Below are positions 8,682 to 17,681 of a stretch of DNA of 64,000 bases, in pieces. The notes under the pieces are model-generated. The model did not search any database. It saw nothing but the letters and a program-made list of their open reading frames with translations, and was not told where the DNA came from. Origin of the DNA: Longitalea arenae (GTDB lineage Bacteria > Bacteroidota > Bacteroidia > Chitinophagales > Chitinophagaceae); contig NZ_JAFFJX010000003.1 of the NCBI RefSeq assembly GCF_016924755.1, positions 474,567 through 538,566 of the forward strand, written 5' to 3'. The position numbers were made by a program, and so were the translations under genes. Within the stretch, counting starts at the first letter, position 1, and every line of letters begins with the position of its first letter.

Positions 8682-8942
8682 TTATTTCTTTTCCCAATTG
8701 TTTTGCATGGCCTTGTAAGATCTTTTCGAAACGGTCGATTTGTTCTTCGGCCTTGAAGTACCTTTTTTCTTGCGCGCATTGATATTATTGACCAGCGAAT
8801 TTTTTACACCCAGTGTATTCTTTTTGGCGGCTGATTTTTTAGCCGCTTTCTTTTTGCCGGCGCTCTTTTTAACAGTCGCTTTTTTTGCTGTCTTTTTTGC
8901 CGGACGCGCTTTTTTCCTGGCTGCTTTTTTTGCTTGTGCCAT
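8682..8942 (-). CDS. histone-H1-like Lys/Ala-rich protein
   Basis: An 86-residue, extremely basic protein built from Lys-Lys-Ala/Pro-Ala-Lys-Lys blocks in its first half, like the C-terminal tail of histone H1 and the AlgP/Hc1-like proteins of bacteria. It should bind DNA non-specifically and help compact the nucleoid. The second half (about residues 42-86) is less repetitive (NSLVNNINARKKKG). A start at 8975 would add 11 unlike residues, so I prefer the ATG at 8942 that begins the Lys-rich run. It is a single gene, convergent with the upstream SDR. Confidence 0.75.
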   Translation of the reverse strand: MAQAKKAARKKARPAKKTAKKATVKKSAGKKKAAKKSAAKKNTLGVKNSLVNNINARKKKGTSRPKNKSTVSKRSYKAMQNNWEKK

Positions 8943-8986
8943 AATTACTTTATTATAAATGAATGCAATTGACATTCCATAAAGTA

Positions 8987-9018
8987 AAATGGGCGTCCCT
9001 TATCAGCGACGCCCATTT
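8987..9018 (-). terminator. terminator of the SusC/SusD operon
   Basis: AAATGGGCGTC pairs with GACGCCCATTT around a 10-base loop just downstream of the SusD stop, with a T-rich tail on the minus strand. Confidence 0.75.
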
Positions 9019-9037
9019 CCATCATCACCGTTCTGGT

Positions 9038-10546
9038 TTAATTGAACAGGTTCGGATTGTTCTGCTCTTCGGATTGGGGTATAGCGAATATGTAATTCGG
9101 ACTATTGGCAATAAAGGGAGCGCCACCGGCAAAACTGCGCTCGGTATGGTATCTTGCCGGCACCTGTTTGGTAGTGCCATCGGGTGTGGTGATAGTTACC
9201 TGTATCGCATTTCCGCCGGCGTCTACATAAGGCTTGCGCACAACCGGCAACTGATTTCGGATGATGTCGGCCAGGGCAAAACCTTCGCCCCACAGTTCTT
9301 TGCGCCTTTCGATGAGGATCGCTTCTATCAGTTGTTCTTTCGTAGCGCCTGCAGGGTCGAATGTACTGGCGCCACGGGCGCTGCGCAGGGTATTGAGTGC
9401 AGCGGCCCCCTCCGTGATATTATTGTCACGAGCATACCCTTCGGCTTTGATCAGATAAGCTTCCGCACTTCGCATCAATACCAGGTCGCCGGTTTGATCG
9501 GAACGGAATTTGAACTTCTTATATTGAAGATGACCTTCGCGGCCCGGATTCCCATCCCAGGAAAAAAGGGTTTTGCGGATATCGCCATGCTCGAAAAGAT
9601 CTCCGAAGAAAGGATCGGCCATGAAGCTGTAATAATAAGCCGAAGGCGATGATACATCCAGGAAGTGAAAGCTGTAACTGCCATCGCTCTGGCTGGGAAT
9701 TTCCGGATGCCCCCAGATCCACTCGGAATTGTTTACGTCATTAAATCCTTTGGTATAATCGGCCGGCGGCATAAGCGGATAATTCTTCAATGCCTCATTG
9801 GCAGCTTCTGCTGCCGCCGCCCATCTTCCCGTATTCAGGTAAGCGCGTGCCAGCAGTCCATTCACTACATTCGTATTGATCTTGTATTTCGCCGTACGCT
9901 GGTAGCCTTCCAGCAATCCTCTGGCTTCGAGCAGATCGGAAAAGATGAGGGTATAGATGTCTTTCAGCGTTGCTTTCGGATTACCCCGGGTAGTGTCAGA
10001 GGTAGGCGTTGTATAGATCGGCGCTGTCTTCGCCAATGAATCTTTCAGGTAGGAGAACTGATAGAAGGAAGCAATGGTAAGATAGGTATGCGCCCGCAAG
10101 GCGAGTGCCTGTCCTTTCAATACCTTCTTCGCGGTGGCATCACCGCTTACATTGTCTACATTGGCAATAATGATATTGTTGCTGTTAATGATCTTATACA
10201 GCTGGTTCCAGATGGCGTTCAACCGGCTTTGCGTTTTATCGCTCATTTGCGTAAACCGGTAAACAGGCGCAAAACTGTATTTGGTAGTGATCAGCGCCAC
10301 ATCGTTGCCCATGGCCTCGCTCACCAGTGTAATGGTCTTGAAACCAGGATTTCCGAAGGTACCGCCGTAAAAATCGTCCATCATCGATGCCCAGGTGCCT
10401 TCCGAGAGGGCCGTTAAATTGGCAACGGTCTTCAAAACGATCTCTTCAGAAACTGCATTTGAGGGGGATGTATTTAATTGTTTGTTGCAGGCAGACAAAC
10501 CGATGGCCACTGCAACAATGAGTATATATGATTTGATTGATTTCAT
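9038..10546 (-). CDS. SusD/RagB nutrient-binding lipoprotein (locus 1)
   Basis: About 502 residues. SusD-family proteins sit on the cell surface as the lid of a SusC barrel and bind the oligomer to be imported. The ATG at 10546 gives a standard lipoprotein signal (ILIVAVAIGLSAC), while the frame upstream of it (from 10570) has no signal character. TPR-like helices occur in the first half (LKGQALALRAHTYLTIASFY) and the SusD C-terminal region includes LMRSAEAYLIKAEGYARDN and LWGEGFALADIIR. It follows its SusC by 23 bases and ends in a terminator. The ligand cannot be predicted because no hydrolase is linked. Confidence 0.93.
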   Translation of the reverse strand: MKSIKSYILIVAVAIGLSACNKQLNTSPSNAVSEEIVLKTVANLTALSEGTWASMMDDFYGGTFGNPGFKTITLVSEAMGNDVALITTKYSFAPVYRFTQMSDKTQSRLNAIWNQLYKIINSNNIIIANVDNVSGDATAKKVLKGQALALRAHTYLTIASFYQFSYLKDSLAKTAPIYTTPTSDTTRGNPKATLKDIYTLIFSDLLEARGLLEGYQRTAKYKINTNVVNGLLARAYLNTGRWAAAAEAANEALKNYPLMPPADYTKGFNDVNNSEWIWGHPEIPSQSDGSYSFHFLDVSSPSAYYYSFMADPFFGDLFEHGDIRKTLFSWDGNPGREGHLQYKKFKFRSDQTGDLVLMRSAEAYLIKAEGYARDNNITEGAAALNTLRSARGASTFDPAGATKEQLIEAILIERRKELWGEGFALADIIRNQLPVVRKPYVDAGGNAIQVTITTPDGTTKQVPARYHTERSFAGGAPFIANSPNYIFAIPQSEEQNNPNLFN

Positions 10547-10569
10547 ACAAATGATATTTATTGTGAACA

Positions 10570-13500
10570 TTACAAACCTACCTGCAAGCCTATTGACACC
10601 GTTTTCATTTGCGGGTACTGGTAATAGGTGGTGCCATCAATGGACTGCTCGGGATCCATTCCCTTATGACCATAAAAAGTCAACAGGTTCTCTGCCAGTC
10701 CATAAACCTTAGCCGATCTGAGGCCAATTCTTCCCAGGAGATCTGCAGGAATATTGTACCCGAGGGATACCTGTTTCAACCGCGCATAGGTAGCATCATA
10801 CAGGAAACGGGTTGACGTGGAGGTCCAGGCCAGATCGTCGGTGGTGAACCGGGGAACATTGGTATAGGGGTTATCGGGTGTCCAGCGGTTGAGCAATTCC
10901 GTTGACCAGTTACGGCCGAGTGAGGCTACGCCGGTGAGCAGTGAAATATAATCGGCATCCAGCACTTTACCACCAATACTATAGGCAAGCACAAATGATA
11001 ATTCCACCTGCTTATAACTAATCGAATTGGTGATACCGCCGGTTACATCGGGCAGTGCAGAGCCTGCATAGTACTGCGTACCCTGTGCATAGCTGGTGGT
11101 CGTTTCCTTTTTGCCATCCGCGGTAGTTCTGTACCACAATGGATTTCCTGTTGCAGGGTCTACGCCGGCCCACTCGCGTAGAAAGAAGTCATATACAGAA
11201 GTGCCCACCATCAGTTTCTTGGTGCCGCTGATGATCTCTTTTTGCGGCAATGAAGTGATCTCATTCTTGTTGTGTGCAAGGTTTAGGTCTACCGTCCATT
11301 TCCAGTCCCGGGTACTTATGGGAACAACGTTTAACTCCAGTTCAACCCCGGTGTTGCGCAGTTCACCGATATTGGCGCTGATGGACGTAAAGCCGGTAGA
11401 ACCTGCCAGCGGCCTCGAGTATAAAAGATCTTTACTGGTTCTTCGGTAATAGTTGATGGTACCGTAAATGCGATTCTTCAGGATACCAAAGTCGATACCG
11501 GTATTAAAGTTCAGGTTTGTTTCCCATTTGAGCTTCGGTGTAGGCAGGCGGGAAGTGACCACGCCCCCATTGCCCAGGTTGTTCCTGATGCTGTAGAGTG
11601 CGAGGTACGAATAATAGCCCAGGTTGGCGCTTGTTGATACGCCGGTACCAGAGAGATTATCATTGCCCGAAGCACCATAGCTTGCCTTTACCGTCAATGC
11701 GCTGAGCCAGTTCACCGGTTTCAGGAATTCTTCTTCACTGATGCGCCAGGAAGCGCCGGTTGACCAGAAAGTACCCCAACGCGAGTCGGGTGAAAAGCGC
11801 GAAGAACCATCGCGGCGAACGGAGGCGGTAAGAAAATATTTACCCAGGTAATTGTATTGTGCCTGACCAAAAAAGCTCAGTTTGGCATAGTTGTCTGCAA
11901 AACCGGAAAAATCATTGAGCTGTGAAGCAGCCACTGGTTCATACAGATCGGCAAGCGCAAACTTTTGCCGGCTTCCATTCAGCCCACTTCCGTTCAGGTA
12001 ATAGTATTCTTGTCCGGCCAGCAGGTTCAGATGATGTGCTGATGCGAAGTCGAGATCGTAGGTAGCTATATTGTTCCAGGTATAAGCTACAAAACGGGTG
12101 CTGAGTTTGCTTACCGTACCACCAATGGCCGCATCTTCGCCTACAAGCGGGTTGGTATAATACAGTTGGTTGATATTGATATAATCGAGGTTGAAGCTTG
12201 TTTTCAGTTTCAAAGCTTTGGTAAGCGCTGCTTCCAGGAAAGTGCGGGCAGAAACGTTCTCATTCGTATTCCTGGATCTGTTCAACGGTAAGGAACCTAT
12301 GAGATTGTAGCGGGGTAAGGCACCATTGGGCCGGTAAGCGCCATAGTCGTATTGTTTCTCGCCGTTGTTGTCGAGCTTGTAGCTGCCATCCGGATTGCGT
12401 TGATAGATCGGATAGAAGCTGGGAATGCTGCGGCCAAACAGTACGACATTGGTTTGCCGGGAATCAGACGATGTCGGATAATCCTGCGAAGTGCTGGCTC
12501 CGTTGAGATTGAGGCCCACCTTCAGCCATGATTTTGCCTGCAGTGTAAGATTACTTCTGAAATTATATCGTTTGAAACCCGAAGCAAGATAGGCGCCCTG
12601 GTTGTTCGTATAACCGGCACCTATATAATAGGTTGACTTTTCACCACCACCTGAAAAACTGAGTTGGGCCTGGGTGTATCTGGCATCCTGCAACATCGCT
12701 TCTTCCCAATCATCATTCCATAAGGGAGTTGCGCCTGGAACGATCTTTCCATCTAACCCAACCGGCTCCGGAAAAGCAGGGCCGTATGGATTAATATTGA
12801 GGTTGGGCACTACCTGCCTGCTGGCGGCAGCAGCTGCCTGCGCCGGGCTTTGCCCGCTGGAAAGGCCTTTATTGCGCAGGGCCTCCCAGTATAGTTCAAA
12901 ATATTGATCGGTATTGAGCTTTTCATAATCCTTCACTGCACGGCTGCTCCAGCCATGGTTGATCGTGCCATTAATGGCCACATCAGCCCCTTTTTTACCT
13001 TGTTTGGTAGTAATGATGATAACGCCATTGGCCGCACGCGAGCCGTAGAGGTTCGCTGCCGTGGCATCTTTCAAAATATTGATGGAGGCGATATCAGCCG
13101 GATCAAGCGCATTGATATCTCCTTCATAAGGGGCGCCGTCTACCACAAACAGCGGTGCACTGGAGGCGTTAATACTGCCAACGCCGCGAATGCGGATGGT
13201 AGAGCTGTTACCAGGCTGCCCATTTGCAGACGTTGTTTGAATGCCTGGCGCCAGGCCCTGCAGCGCATTGGAGATATTCGGCGTGAGCCGGTTATTCACC
13301 TTGTCGGCAGAGATGGTAGTCACTGCGCCGGGATAACCAGACCGCTTTACGGTTGTATAGGCGACGGCTACTACTTCCTCCAGGGTATTGTTAGCAGTTT
13401 TCAACAGAATAGTAATGTCTGATTGACCAGCTTTCACTTCTATTTGAGCGGTCTCCCGGCCTACAAATGAGATCGTCAGTAAAGCTTTATCATTGGGCAA

Positions 13501-13689
13501 CTGTAACTCAAACTGCCCCTGTGCATTGGTGATAGCAGGCTGGTTAAAGCCGTTGATGGTTACCGTTGCGCCTTCGAGCGGCTGTTTATTTTCCGCGGCC
13601 AGCACTACACCGCGTATTTGTTTTGGTTGAGCGAACAGCCCGGTGCTGAAAAGGAGTATCAGCACGAGCAAGCCATGTTTCTGTAGCAT
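10570..13689 (-). CDS. SusC/RagA TonB-linked outer membrane protein (locus 1)
   Basis: A 1039-residue SusC-type importer with a signal peptide (1-20), carboxypeptidase-regulatory-like domain (about 24-100), a plug with the signature NALQGLAPGIQ, RIRGVGSINASSAPLFVVDG and ILKDATAANLYGSRAANGVI, then a long barrel. The TonB-box region reads EEVVAVAY. There is no STN domain and no adjacent sigma or FecR gene, so this pair must be controlled in a different way from the two other Sus loci in the window. It forms a bicistron with the SusD gene. Confidence 0.95.
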   Translation of the reverse strand: MLQKHGLLVLILLFSTGLFAQPKQIRGVVLAAENKQPLEGATVTINGFNQPAITNAQGQFELQLPNDKALLTISFVGRETAQIEVKAGQSDITILLKTANNTLEEVVAVAYTTVKRSGYPGAVTTISADKVNNRLTPNISNALQGLAPGIQTTSANGQPGNSSTIRIRGVGSINASSAPLFVVDGAPYEGDINALDPADIASINILKDATAANLYGSRAANGVIIITTKQGKKGADVAINGTINHGWSSRAVKDYEKLNTDQYFELYWEALRNKGLSSGQSPAQAAAAASRQVVPNLNINPYGPAFPEPVGLDGKIVPGATPLWNDDWEEAMLQDARYTQAQLSFSGGGEKSTYYIGAGYTNNQGAYLASGFKRYNFRSNLTLQAKSWLKVGLNLNGASTSQDYPTSSDSRQTNVVLFGRSIPSFYPIYQRNPDGSYKLDNNGEKQYDYGAYRPNGALPRYNLIGSLPLNRSRNTNENVSARTFLEAALTKALKLKTSFNLDYININQLYYTNPLVGEDAAIGGTVSKLSTRFVAYTWNNIATYDLDFASAHHLNLLAGQEYYYLNGSGLNGSRQKFALADLYEPVAASQLNDFSGFADNYAKLSFFGQAQYNYLGKYFLTASVRRDGSSRFSPDSRWGTFWSTGASWRISEEEFLKPVNWLSALTVKASYGASGNDNLSGTGVSTSANLGYYSYLALYSIRNNLGNGGVVTSRLPTPKLKWETNLNFNTGIDFGILKNRIYGTINYYRRTSKDLLYSRPLAGSTGFTSISANIGELRNTGVELELNVVPISTRDWKWTVDLNLAHNKNEITSLPQKEIISGTKKLMVGTSVYDFFLREWAGVDPATGNPLWYRTTADGKKETTTSYAQGTQYYAGSALPDVTGGITNSISYKQVELSFVLAYSIGGKVLDADYISLLTGVASLGRNWSTELLNRWTPDNPYTNVPRFTTDDLAWTSTSTRFLYDATYARLKQVSLGYNIPADLLGRIGLRSAKVYGLAENLLTFYGHKGMDPEQSIDGTTYYQYPQMKTVSIGLQVGL

Positions 13690-14178
13690 ACATTATAGAT
13701 TGAAAATTGGAATACTTATCTGCATCCATCAGTACATAATGGATGGGCAAAGCAAGCCGTTACAGTCACGCCGCGGCGGACCGTTCAGTAATAACTATTA
13801 AGTGTTGATAACAAAGGATCCTTACCCGGTACAGCAGCAACAACAAGTGTACGGTACATACAAGTTAAACAGATATAACAGGGGTCGCGGTGAATTATTC
13901 ATTGTCATATTGTGACTCGTTGGGGACGATGCAAATATATGGACAATCATAAAACCCACCAAAATGGTAGACTTAATTATCTATAATGTATGTGTAAGTG
14001 GTGGCTCGGATGGATGGATGACGGGAACTGGATAAGAAGGCGGAACGCGGAACGTTAAACGCCGGGGGCAGGATGGGAAAAGCAAAACGCGGAACGCAAA
14101 ACACTGACTTGCCAAACGCGTATCGTTGACGTCAGGTATTTTGCATTCAGACCAGGCGTTCAAACCTGGCTTTCAGCC
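13690..14178. other. long intergenic region upstream of SusC with GC-rich repeats
   Basis: 489 bases without a convincing gene. The SusC promoter must lie in its left part, but I see no clear TAnnTTTG box. The right part (14038-14120) carries several copies of GCGGAACG/AAACGC-type words and reads as an intergenic repeat. A weak CCAGG/CCTGG hairpin lies at about 14152-14169, just after the YtxJ gene. A 60-codon minus-strand frame here has repeat-driven composition and is not believed. Confidence 0.5.
14038..14120. repeat. short GCGGAACG-type direct repeats
   Basis: The words GCGGAACG (two overlapping copies near 14040-14055, another near 14091) and AAACGC/AAACGCG recur at irregular spacing. 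It looks like a small degenerate interspersed repeat rather than coding DNA. Confidence 0.4.
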
Positions 14179-14517
14179 TTACGACAAATGCCGCGCGATC
14201 ACAGCCGGATCGATGGCATTATGTGATGAGGTATAGATCACCTGTTTGTCTTTCACCAATATGATCTGGGGCGACTGATGTGTGACTTTCAACTCCTGCG
14301 CAATGAGATTGGAAATAGGACGGAAAGTAAGCAGATCCAGGTAATGAAAATCGGCTTTGTCTGCGATCTGCTCAAAGCCGTTTTGCAGCTTGTATTTTGC
14401 ATGGGCGCTGATACCGCAGGTGGTGCTGTCCTTAAAGATGATCTGCGGCTTGGCCGACGAGTTCTCTAAAATGGTATAGAATTGCTCTTTTTCTGTGACG
14501 CTGTTCCAACTTTTCAT
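14179..14517 (-). CDS. ytxJ: bacillithiol-system redox-active protein YtxJ
   Basis: A 112-residue thioredoxin-fold protein matching the YtxJ (DUF2847) family, proposed to act as a monothiol bacilliredoxin that removes bacillithiol from proteins in the cytoplasm. The active-site region reads FKDSTTCGISAHAK with Cys34 as the single redox cysteine, where B. subtilis-type members have a similar TC-x-IS motif. The cis-Pro region is QSPQIILVKD. The ATG at 14517 (MKSWNSV) starts the conserved domain. The frame extends eight codons further upstream but that part overlaps the likely promoter. A single gene with a TAnnTTTG box immediately before its start. Confidence 0.85.
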   Translation of the reverse strand: MKSWNSVTEKEQFYTILENSSAKPQIIFKDSTTCGISAHAKYKLQNGFEQIADKADFHYLDLLTFRPISNLIAQELKVTHQSPQIILVKDKQVIYTSSHNAIDPAVIARHLS

Positions 14518-14521
14518 AGTG

Positions 14522-14529
14522 CAAAAATA
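14522..14529 (-). promoter_or_regulatory. candidate -7 element of ytxJ
   Basis: TATTTTTG on the minus strand matches TAnnTTTG and ends four bases before the ATG, so the transcript could be nearly leaderless. No good -33 box is visible. Confidence 0.3.
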
Positions 14530-14654
14530 CACAATTGTCAAGATATTTTCACATGGCCCATTAGCTGATTAACAATGCTTTATGAGGCAATGACCTGACA
14601 AAGATTTTACATTATTATTTGAACAATGTTAACCCGGGTTTGTTACCTCGAGCG

Positions 14655-16793
14655 CTACTCGATCTCCAGTTCAAAACCTGCGTTCAAGGTCAGTTTTCCT
14701 TCGCTTTCCCCATCAGTACCTGCCAGCTTCCAGCCTTTCATCTTACCCGTCTTCCCTTTCGTGACCAGTTCAGCGATCTGTTTGTCGGACAGTTTCTTGC
14801 CAAATACTTCAAAGGGCACCTTGAAACCACAGGCCCTGAAATTGGCGCAGCCATAGGCCGTATTGCCTTTCTTCAACAAATGCGATTTACATTTGGGACA
14901 TTGCTGTTCCTCGATAACGATCGCTTTTTTGGGTTCTCTGGGCTTCGTTTCTTTTTTGGGTTTTTCTTCCTGTGCTTTTTCTTTTTTCCCCGGCTCATTA
15001 GGCGCAATGGTGATCACTTTGTAAGTAGCCGTTTTCACTTCTGCGGTAAGATCGATCACCATCTGGATCAGCTCCTGCTTGAACGTATCAATAGCATATT
15101 CGCCTTTTTCGATCAGGCGCAATTTGCGTTCCCAGATGCCTGTGAGCTCAGGACTTTTCAATAACTCGGTTTGAATGGTGTCAATGAGGTCGATACCGGT
15201 TTGCGTGGCGTAAATGTTCTTCTTACGTTTCTCTATATATTTCCGGCGGAACAGGGTCTCAATTATATTGGCGCGGGTAGAAGGACGGCCAATGCCGTTA
15301 TCTTTCAGCAGTTCCCGCAGATCTTCATCTTCCACCTGTTTACCGGCGGTTTCCATAGCCCGCAGCAAAGTGGCTTCGGTAAACGCTTTGGGCGGGGTTG
15401 TTTTTCCTTTATGGATCCTTGGCGTATGTGAACCGCTTTCTCCCACTGCAAATACAGGCAGGATCTTTTCTTCTTCCTCTTCCTTCTCGTCTTTTTTTGT
15501 TTGCACGTCGTTCGCATACACTTCCTTCCAGCCCGGTTCCAGGATTTGTTTACCGGTCACTTTAAAAGGCACCTGCCCTACCTTGCCCAGCACGGTGGTG
15601 TTGGCGATCTTACACTCCGGGTAGAAGGCTGCTATAAAACGCCGGGCTACCAGGTCATAGATGCGTTTTTCTTCGGTGGGCAGATTGGAAGGATAAACAC
15701 CCGTGGGAATGATGGCATGGTGGTCGGTCACTTTTTTGTCGTCAAAGACCGTTTTTAATTTGGGAATGGGATTGGCCAGGATGGGGGCCGTCAACGCCGC
15801 ATAAGGCGTCATATCCTGCAGGATGCCTGCAATTTTCGGATACATATCTTCGGGGAGGTAAGTCGTATCTACCCGTGGATAGGTGACCATTTTTTTCTCA
15901 TACAGGTTCTGAATGTATTTCAGGGTATCATCTGCCGAATAAGCGTATTTTTTATTGGCTTCCACCTGCAGGGCAGTCAGGTCGAAGAGGCGGGGATTAC
16001 CTTCTTTGCCTTCTTTTCGCTCAAAGGATGTGATCTCGAAAGGATGTTCCTTCAAATAGGCCAGGCCTTTTTCAGCCCTTTCCAATACCTTAATGCGGTC
16101 GATAGTAGCGGTGAATTCCGTTTCGCGGTAAATGGTCTTTAATTCCCAATATTCTTCTGCTTTAAATGCATTGATCTCTTTCTGCCGCGCCACGATCATG
16201 GCCAGGGTGGGTGTTTGCACGCGGCCGATAGACAACACCGTTTTGTCCTGGGCGAATTTTTTGGTGAACAGGCGGGTTGCATTCATCCCCAGCAGCCAGT
16301 CGCCAATGGCGCGGGCGCTGCCGGCGGCATACAGGTTATCGTATTGACTGCTTTCTTTTAGTTTTTGAAAGCCCTCGCGGATAGCTTCTTCGGTAAGGGA
16401 AGAGATCCATAATCTTTTTACGGGGGCGGTGCATTGCGCTTTCAGCAGTACCCAGCGCTGAATAAGCTCTCCTTCCTGGCCGGCGTCACCACAGTTGATC
16501 ACTTCTTCACACTGGCTTACCAGTTGCTCAATGATCCTGAATTGTTTTTGAACCCCTTCGTTGTTGATGAGTTTGATGCCAAAACTGCGCGGGATCATGG
16601 GAAGGTCTTCGAGCCGCCAGTATTTCCATTGTTCGGTATAATCGTGCGGTTCTTTGAGGGTACAGAAATGCCCGAAGGTCCAGGTAACCTGGTAGCCGTT
16701 GCCTTCCAGGTATCCCTCCTTCCGTTCTTTGGCGCCGATAACAGCTGCAATGTCTCTGGCCACGCTGGGCTTTTCCGCAATGCAAACCTTCAT
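14655..16793 (-). CDS. topB: DNA topoisomerase III (type IA)
   Basis: A 712-residue type IA topoisomerase that breaks one DNA strand and passes another through it, decatenating replication and recombination intermediates. The N-terminal TOPRIM domain begins MKVCIAEKPSVARD (Glu7) and contains DAGQEGE (from Asp103). SIGRVQTPTLAMIV (about 188-201) is the type IA core motif, and the catalytic tyrosine is Tyr305 in VTYPRVDTTYL. A Lys/Glu-rich linker (about 605-645) leads to a C-terminal four-Cys zinc finger (CPKC...C...C, about 650-675). Length is normal for topB with one zinc ribbon. It is monocistronic. Confidence 0.95.
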   Translation of the reverse strand: MKVCIAEKPSVARDIAAVIGAKERKEGYLEGNGYQVTWTFGHFCTLKEPHDYTEQWKYWRLEDLPMIPRSFGIKLINNEGVQKQFRIIEQLVSQCEEVINCGDAGQEGELIQRWVLLKAQCTAPVKRLWISSLTEEAIREGFQKLKESSQYDNLYAAGSARAIGDWLLGMNATRLFTKKFAQDKTVLSIGRVQTPTLAMIVARQKEINAFKAEEYWELKTIYRETEFTATIDRIKVLERAEKGLAYLKEHPFEITSFERKEGKEGNPRLFDLTALQVEANKKYAYSADDTLKYIQNLYEKKMVTYPRVDTTYLPEDMYPKIAGILQDMTPYAALTAPILANPIPKLKTVFDDKKVTDHHAIIPTGVYPSNLPTEEKRIYDLVARRFIAAFYPECKIANTTVLGKVGQVPFKVTGKQILEPGWKEVYANDVQTKKDEKEEEEEKILPVFAVGESGSHTPRIHKGKTTPPKAFTEATLLRAMETAGKQVEDEDLRELLKDNGIGRPSTRANIIETLFRRKYIEKRKKNIYATQTGIDLIDTIQTELLKSPELTGIWERKLRLIEKGEYAIDTFKQELIQMVIDLTAEVKTATYKVITIAPNEPGKKEKAQEEKPKKETKPREPKKAIVIEEQQCPKCKSHLLKKGNTAYGCANFRACGFKVPFEVFGKKLSDKQIAELVTKGKTGKMKGWKLAGTDGESEGKLTLNAGFELEIE

Positions 16794-16863
16794 AGTTGTT
16801 GAAAGAGCGCAAATGTCGGGAATTTTTGCAAGATAGGAGGATCATCTGCAATCCGGAGGCACC

Positions 16864-17316
16864 TTACATGGCCCTGCCTGTTTGCGTCAGCCGCCGGGTG
16901 ACCAAACCTGTTACTATTCCGCCAATGGTATAGAGAGCGATGGTAAGCATTCTCCTGTTCGATGTTGCGGCTGTGGTTGCTGCGTTCAATCCCAGTCGGC
17001 CAGGAAGTTTCACGGCGCCAGCCCCTGCTGTTGCTCCGAGCACGGTACCGGTAAGCAAAGCACTGCCGGGTTTGAATGCAACGGTGCTGTAGTATAAGGT
17101 ATTGGAAATAAGATCTGCTGCCAGGGATGCCGGGTATTGCTTTTCAGCAGGCACATGGCGGCCGGTTACTGCAGCAACCGTTTTGTCCAATGCTTCTTCG
17201 CCTAGTTTGTCGAGCCGCGGTGCATCTGAAAAATTGCGGCGCAGTAACTCATGTAATACTGTTACGGTGATGGCTCCGGCCAAACCGCCGATCAATCCTG
17301 CAAGTGGTTTATTCAT
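16864..17316 (-). CDS. hypothetical membrane protein, 150 aa
   Basis: A small Gly/Ala-rich membrane protein of unknown function. Three hydrophobic segments are visible: residues 5-23 (LAGLIGGLAGAITVTVLHE), about 83-103 (GSALLTGTVLGATAGAGAV) and about 122-140 (LTIALYTIGGIVTGLVT). The hydrophilic part between the first two carries LDKLGEEALDK, and the C-terminus is basic. Abundant small residues suggest close helix packing. It lies 70 bases upstream of topB on the same strand but nothing else links it to topoisomerase. Confidence 0.6.
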   Translation of the reverse strand: MNKPLAGLIGGLAGAITVTVLHELLRRNFSDAPRLDKLGEEALDKTVAAVTGRHVPAEKQYPASLAADLISNTLYYSTVAFKPGSALLTGTVLGATAGAGAVKLPGRLGLNAATTAATSNRRMLTIALYTIGGIVTGLVTRRLTQTGRAM

Positions 17317-17426
17317 GCAAGATGTAGTAATAATATTGTGCCAGGGGTGTAGCCGGAAAATATGTATAAGATAATTACAAAGATTGACTTTAAACTAATG
17401 GCAACACGCTGGTATAAGATCAGTTT

Positions 17427-17636
17427 TTAAATACCGCGATTATTCATTTCCCGCTCCACCATTTTAACGCCTTTGATCTTGACCTGATCAAGCCGTTTGC
17501 CATTTAAACTACCAATGATAATACCGCCTAACCTCAGCACATTGTCAATACGAAACCCTAAACGCTTCAGGTCGTCGGCAATCTCCTGAACTTGATATTT
17601 GTCTTCAACTGTTGCTATAAACCGTTCTTCCTTCAT
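17427..17636 (-). CDS. stand-alone subtilisin-propeptide-like (I9-like) protein
   Basis: A 69-residue soluble protein. Its pattern, a beta strand RFIATVEDKY, helix QEIADDLKRLG, strand IDNVLRLGGIIIGSLN and an end VKIKGVKMVERE, follows the peptidase-inhibitor I9/subtilisin propeptide fold, in which the final 'GVxxVE' strand precedes the cleavage site. Similar small proteins are, as I recall, often mis-named ketohydroxyglutarate aldolase in databases. It lies 45 bases downstream of a subtilisin-like protease gene on the same strand, so it is probably that protease's inhibitor or folding helper. A TAAATTTG box in the gap could give it its own transcript. The fold is inferred by eye. Confidence 0.65.
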   Translation of the reverse strand: MKEERFIATVEDKYQVQEIADDLKRLGFRIDNVLRLGGIIIGSLNGKRLDQVKIKGVKMVEREMNNRGI

Positions 17637-17667
17637 CGATGATAAATAAAGTCAGATCAATATTAGC

Positions 17668-17675
17668 CAAATTTA
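17668..17675 (-). promoter_or_regulatory. candidate -7 element for the I9-like gene
   Basis: TAAATTTG on the minus strand is a perfect TAnnTTTG match in the 45-base gap between the protease and the I9-like gene, about 31 bases before its ATG. No clear -33 box. Confidence 0.35.
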
Positions 17676-17681
17676 CCGAAT

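Noticed and set aside
8963..9652. 229-codon frame opposite the locus 1 SusD gene
   Set aside because: It mirrors the SusD coding frame on the other strand and has unusual composition with no domain pattern.
13981..14163. 60-codon minus-strand frame in the region upstream of SusC
   Set aside because: It runs through the GCGGAACG repeat cluster; its Arg/Pro/Phe-rich product is explained by the repeat.
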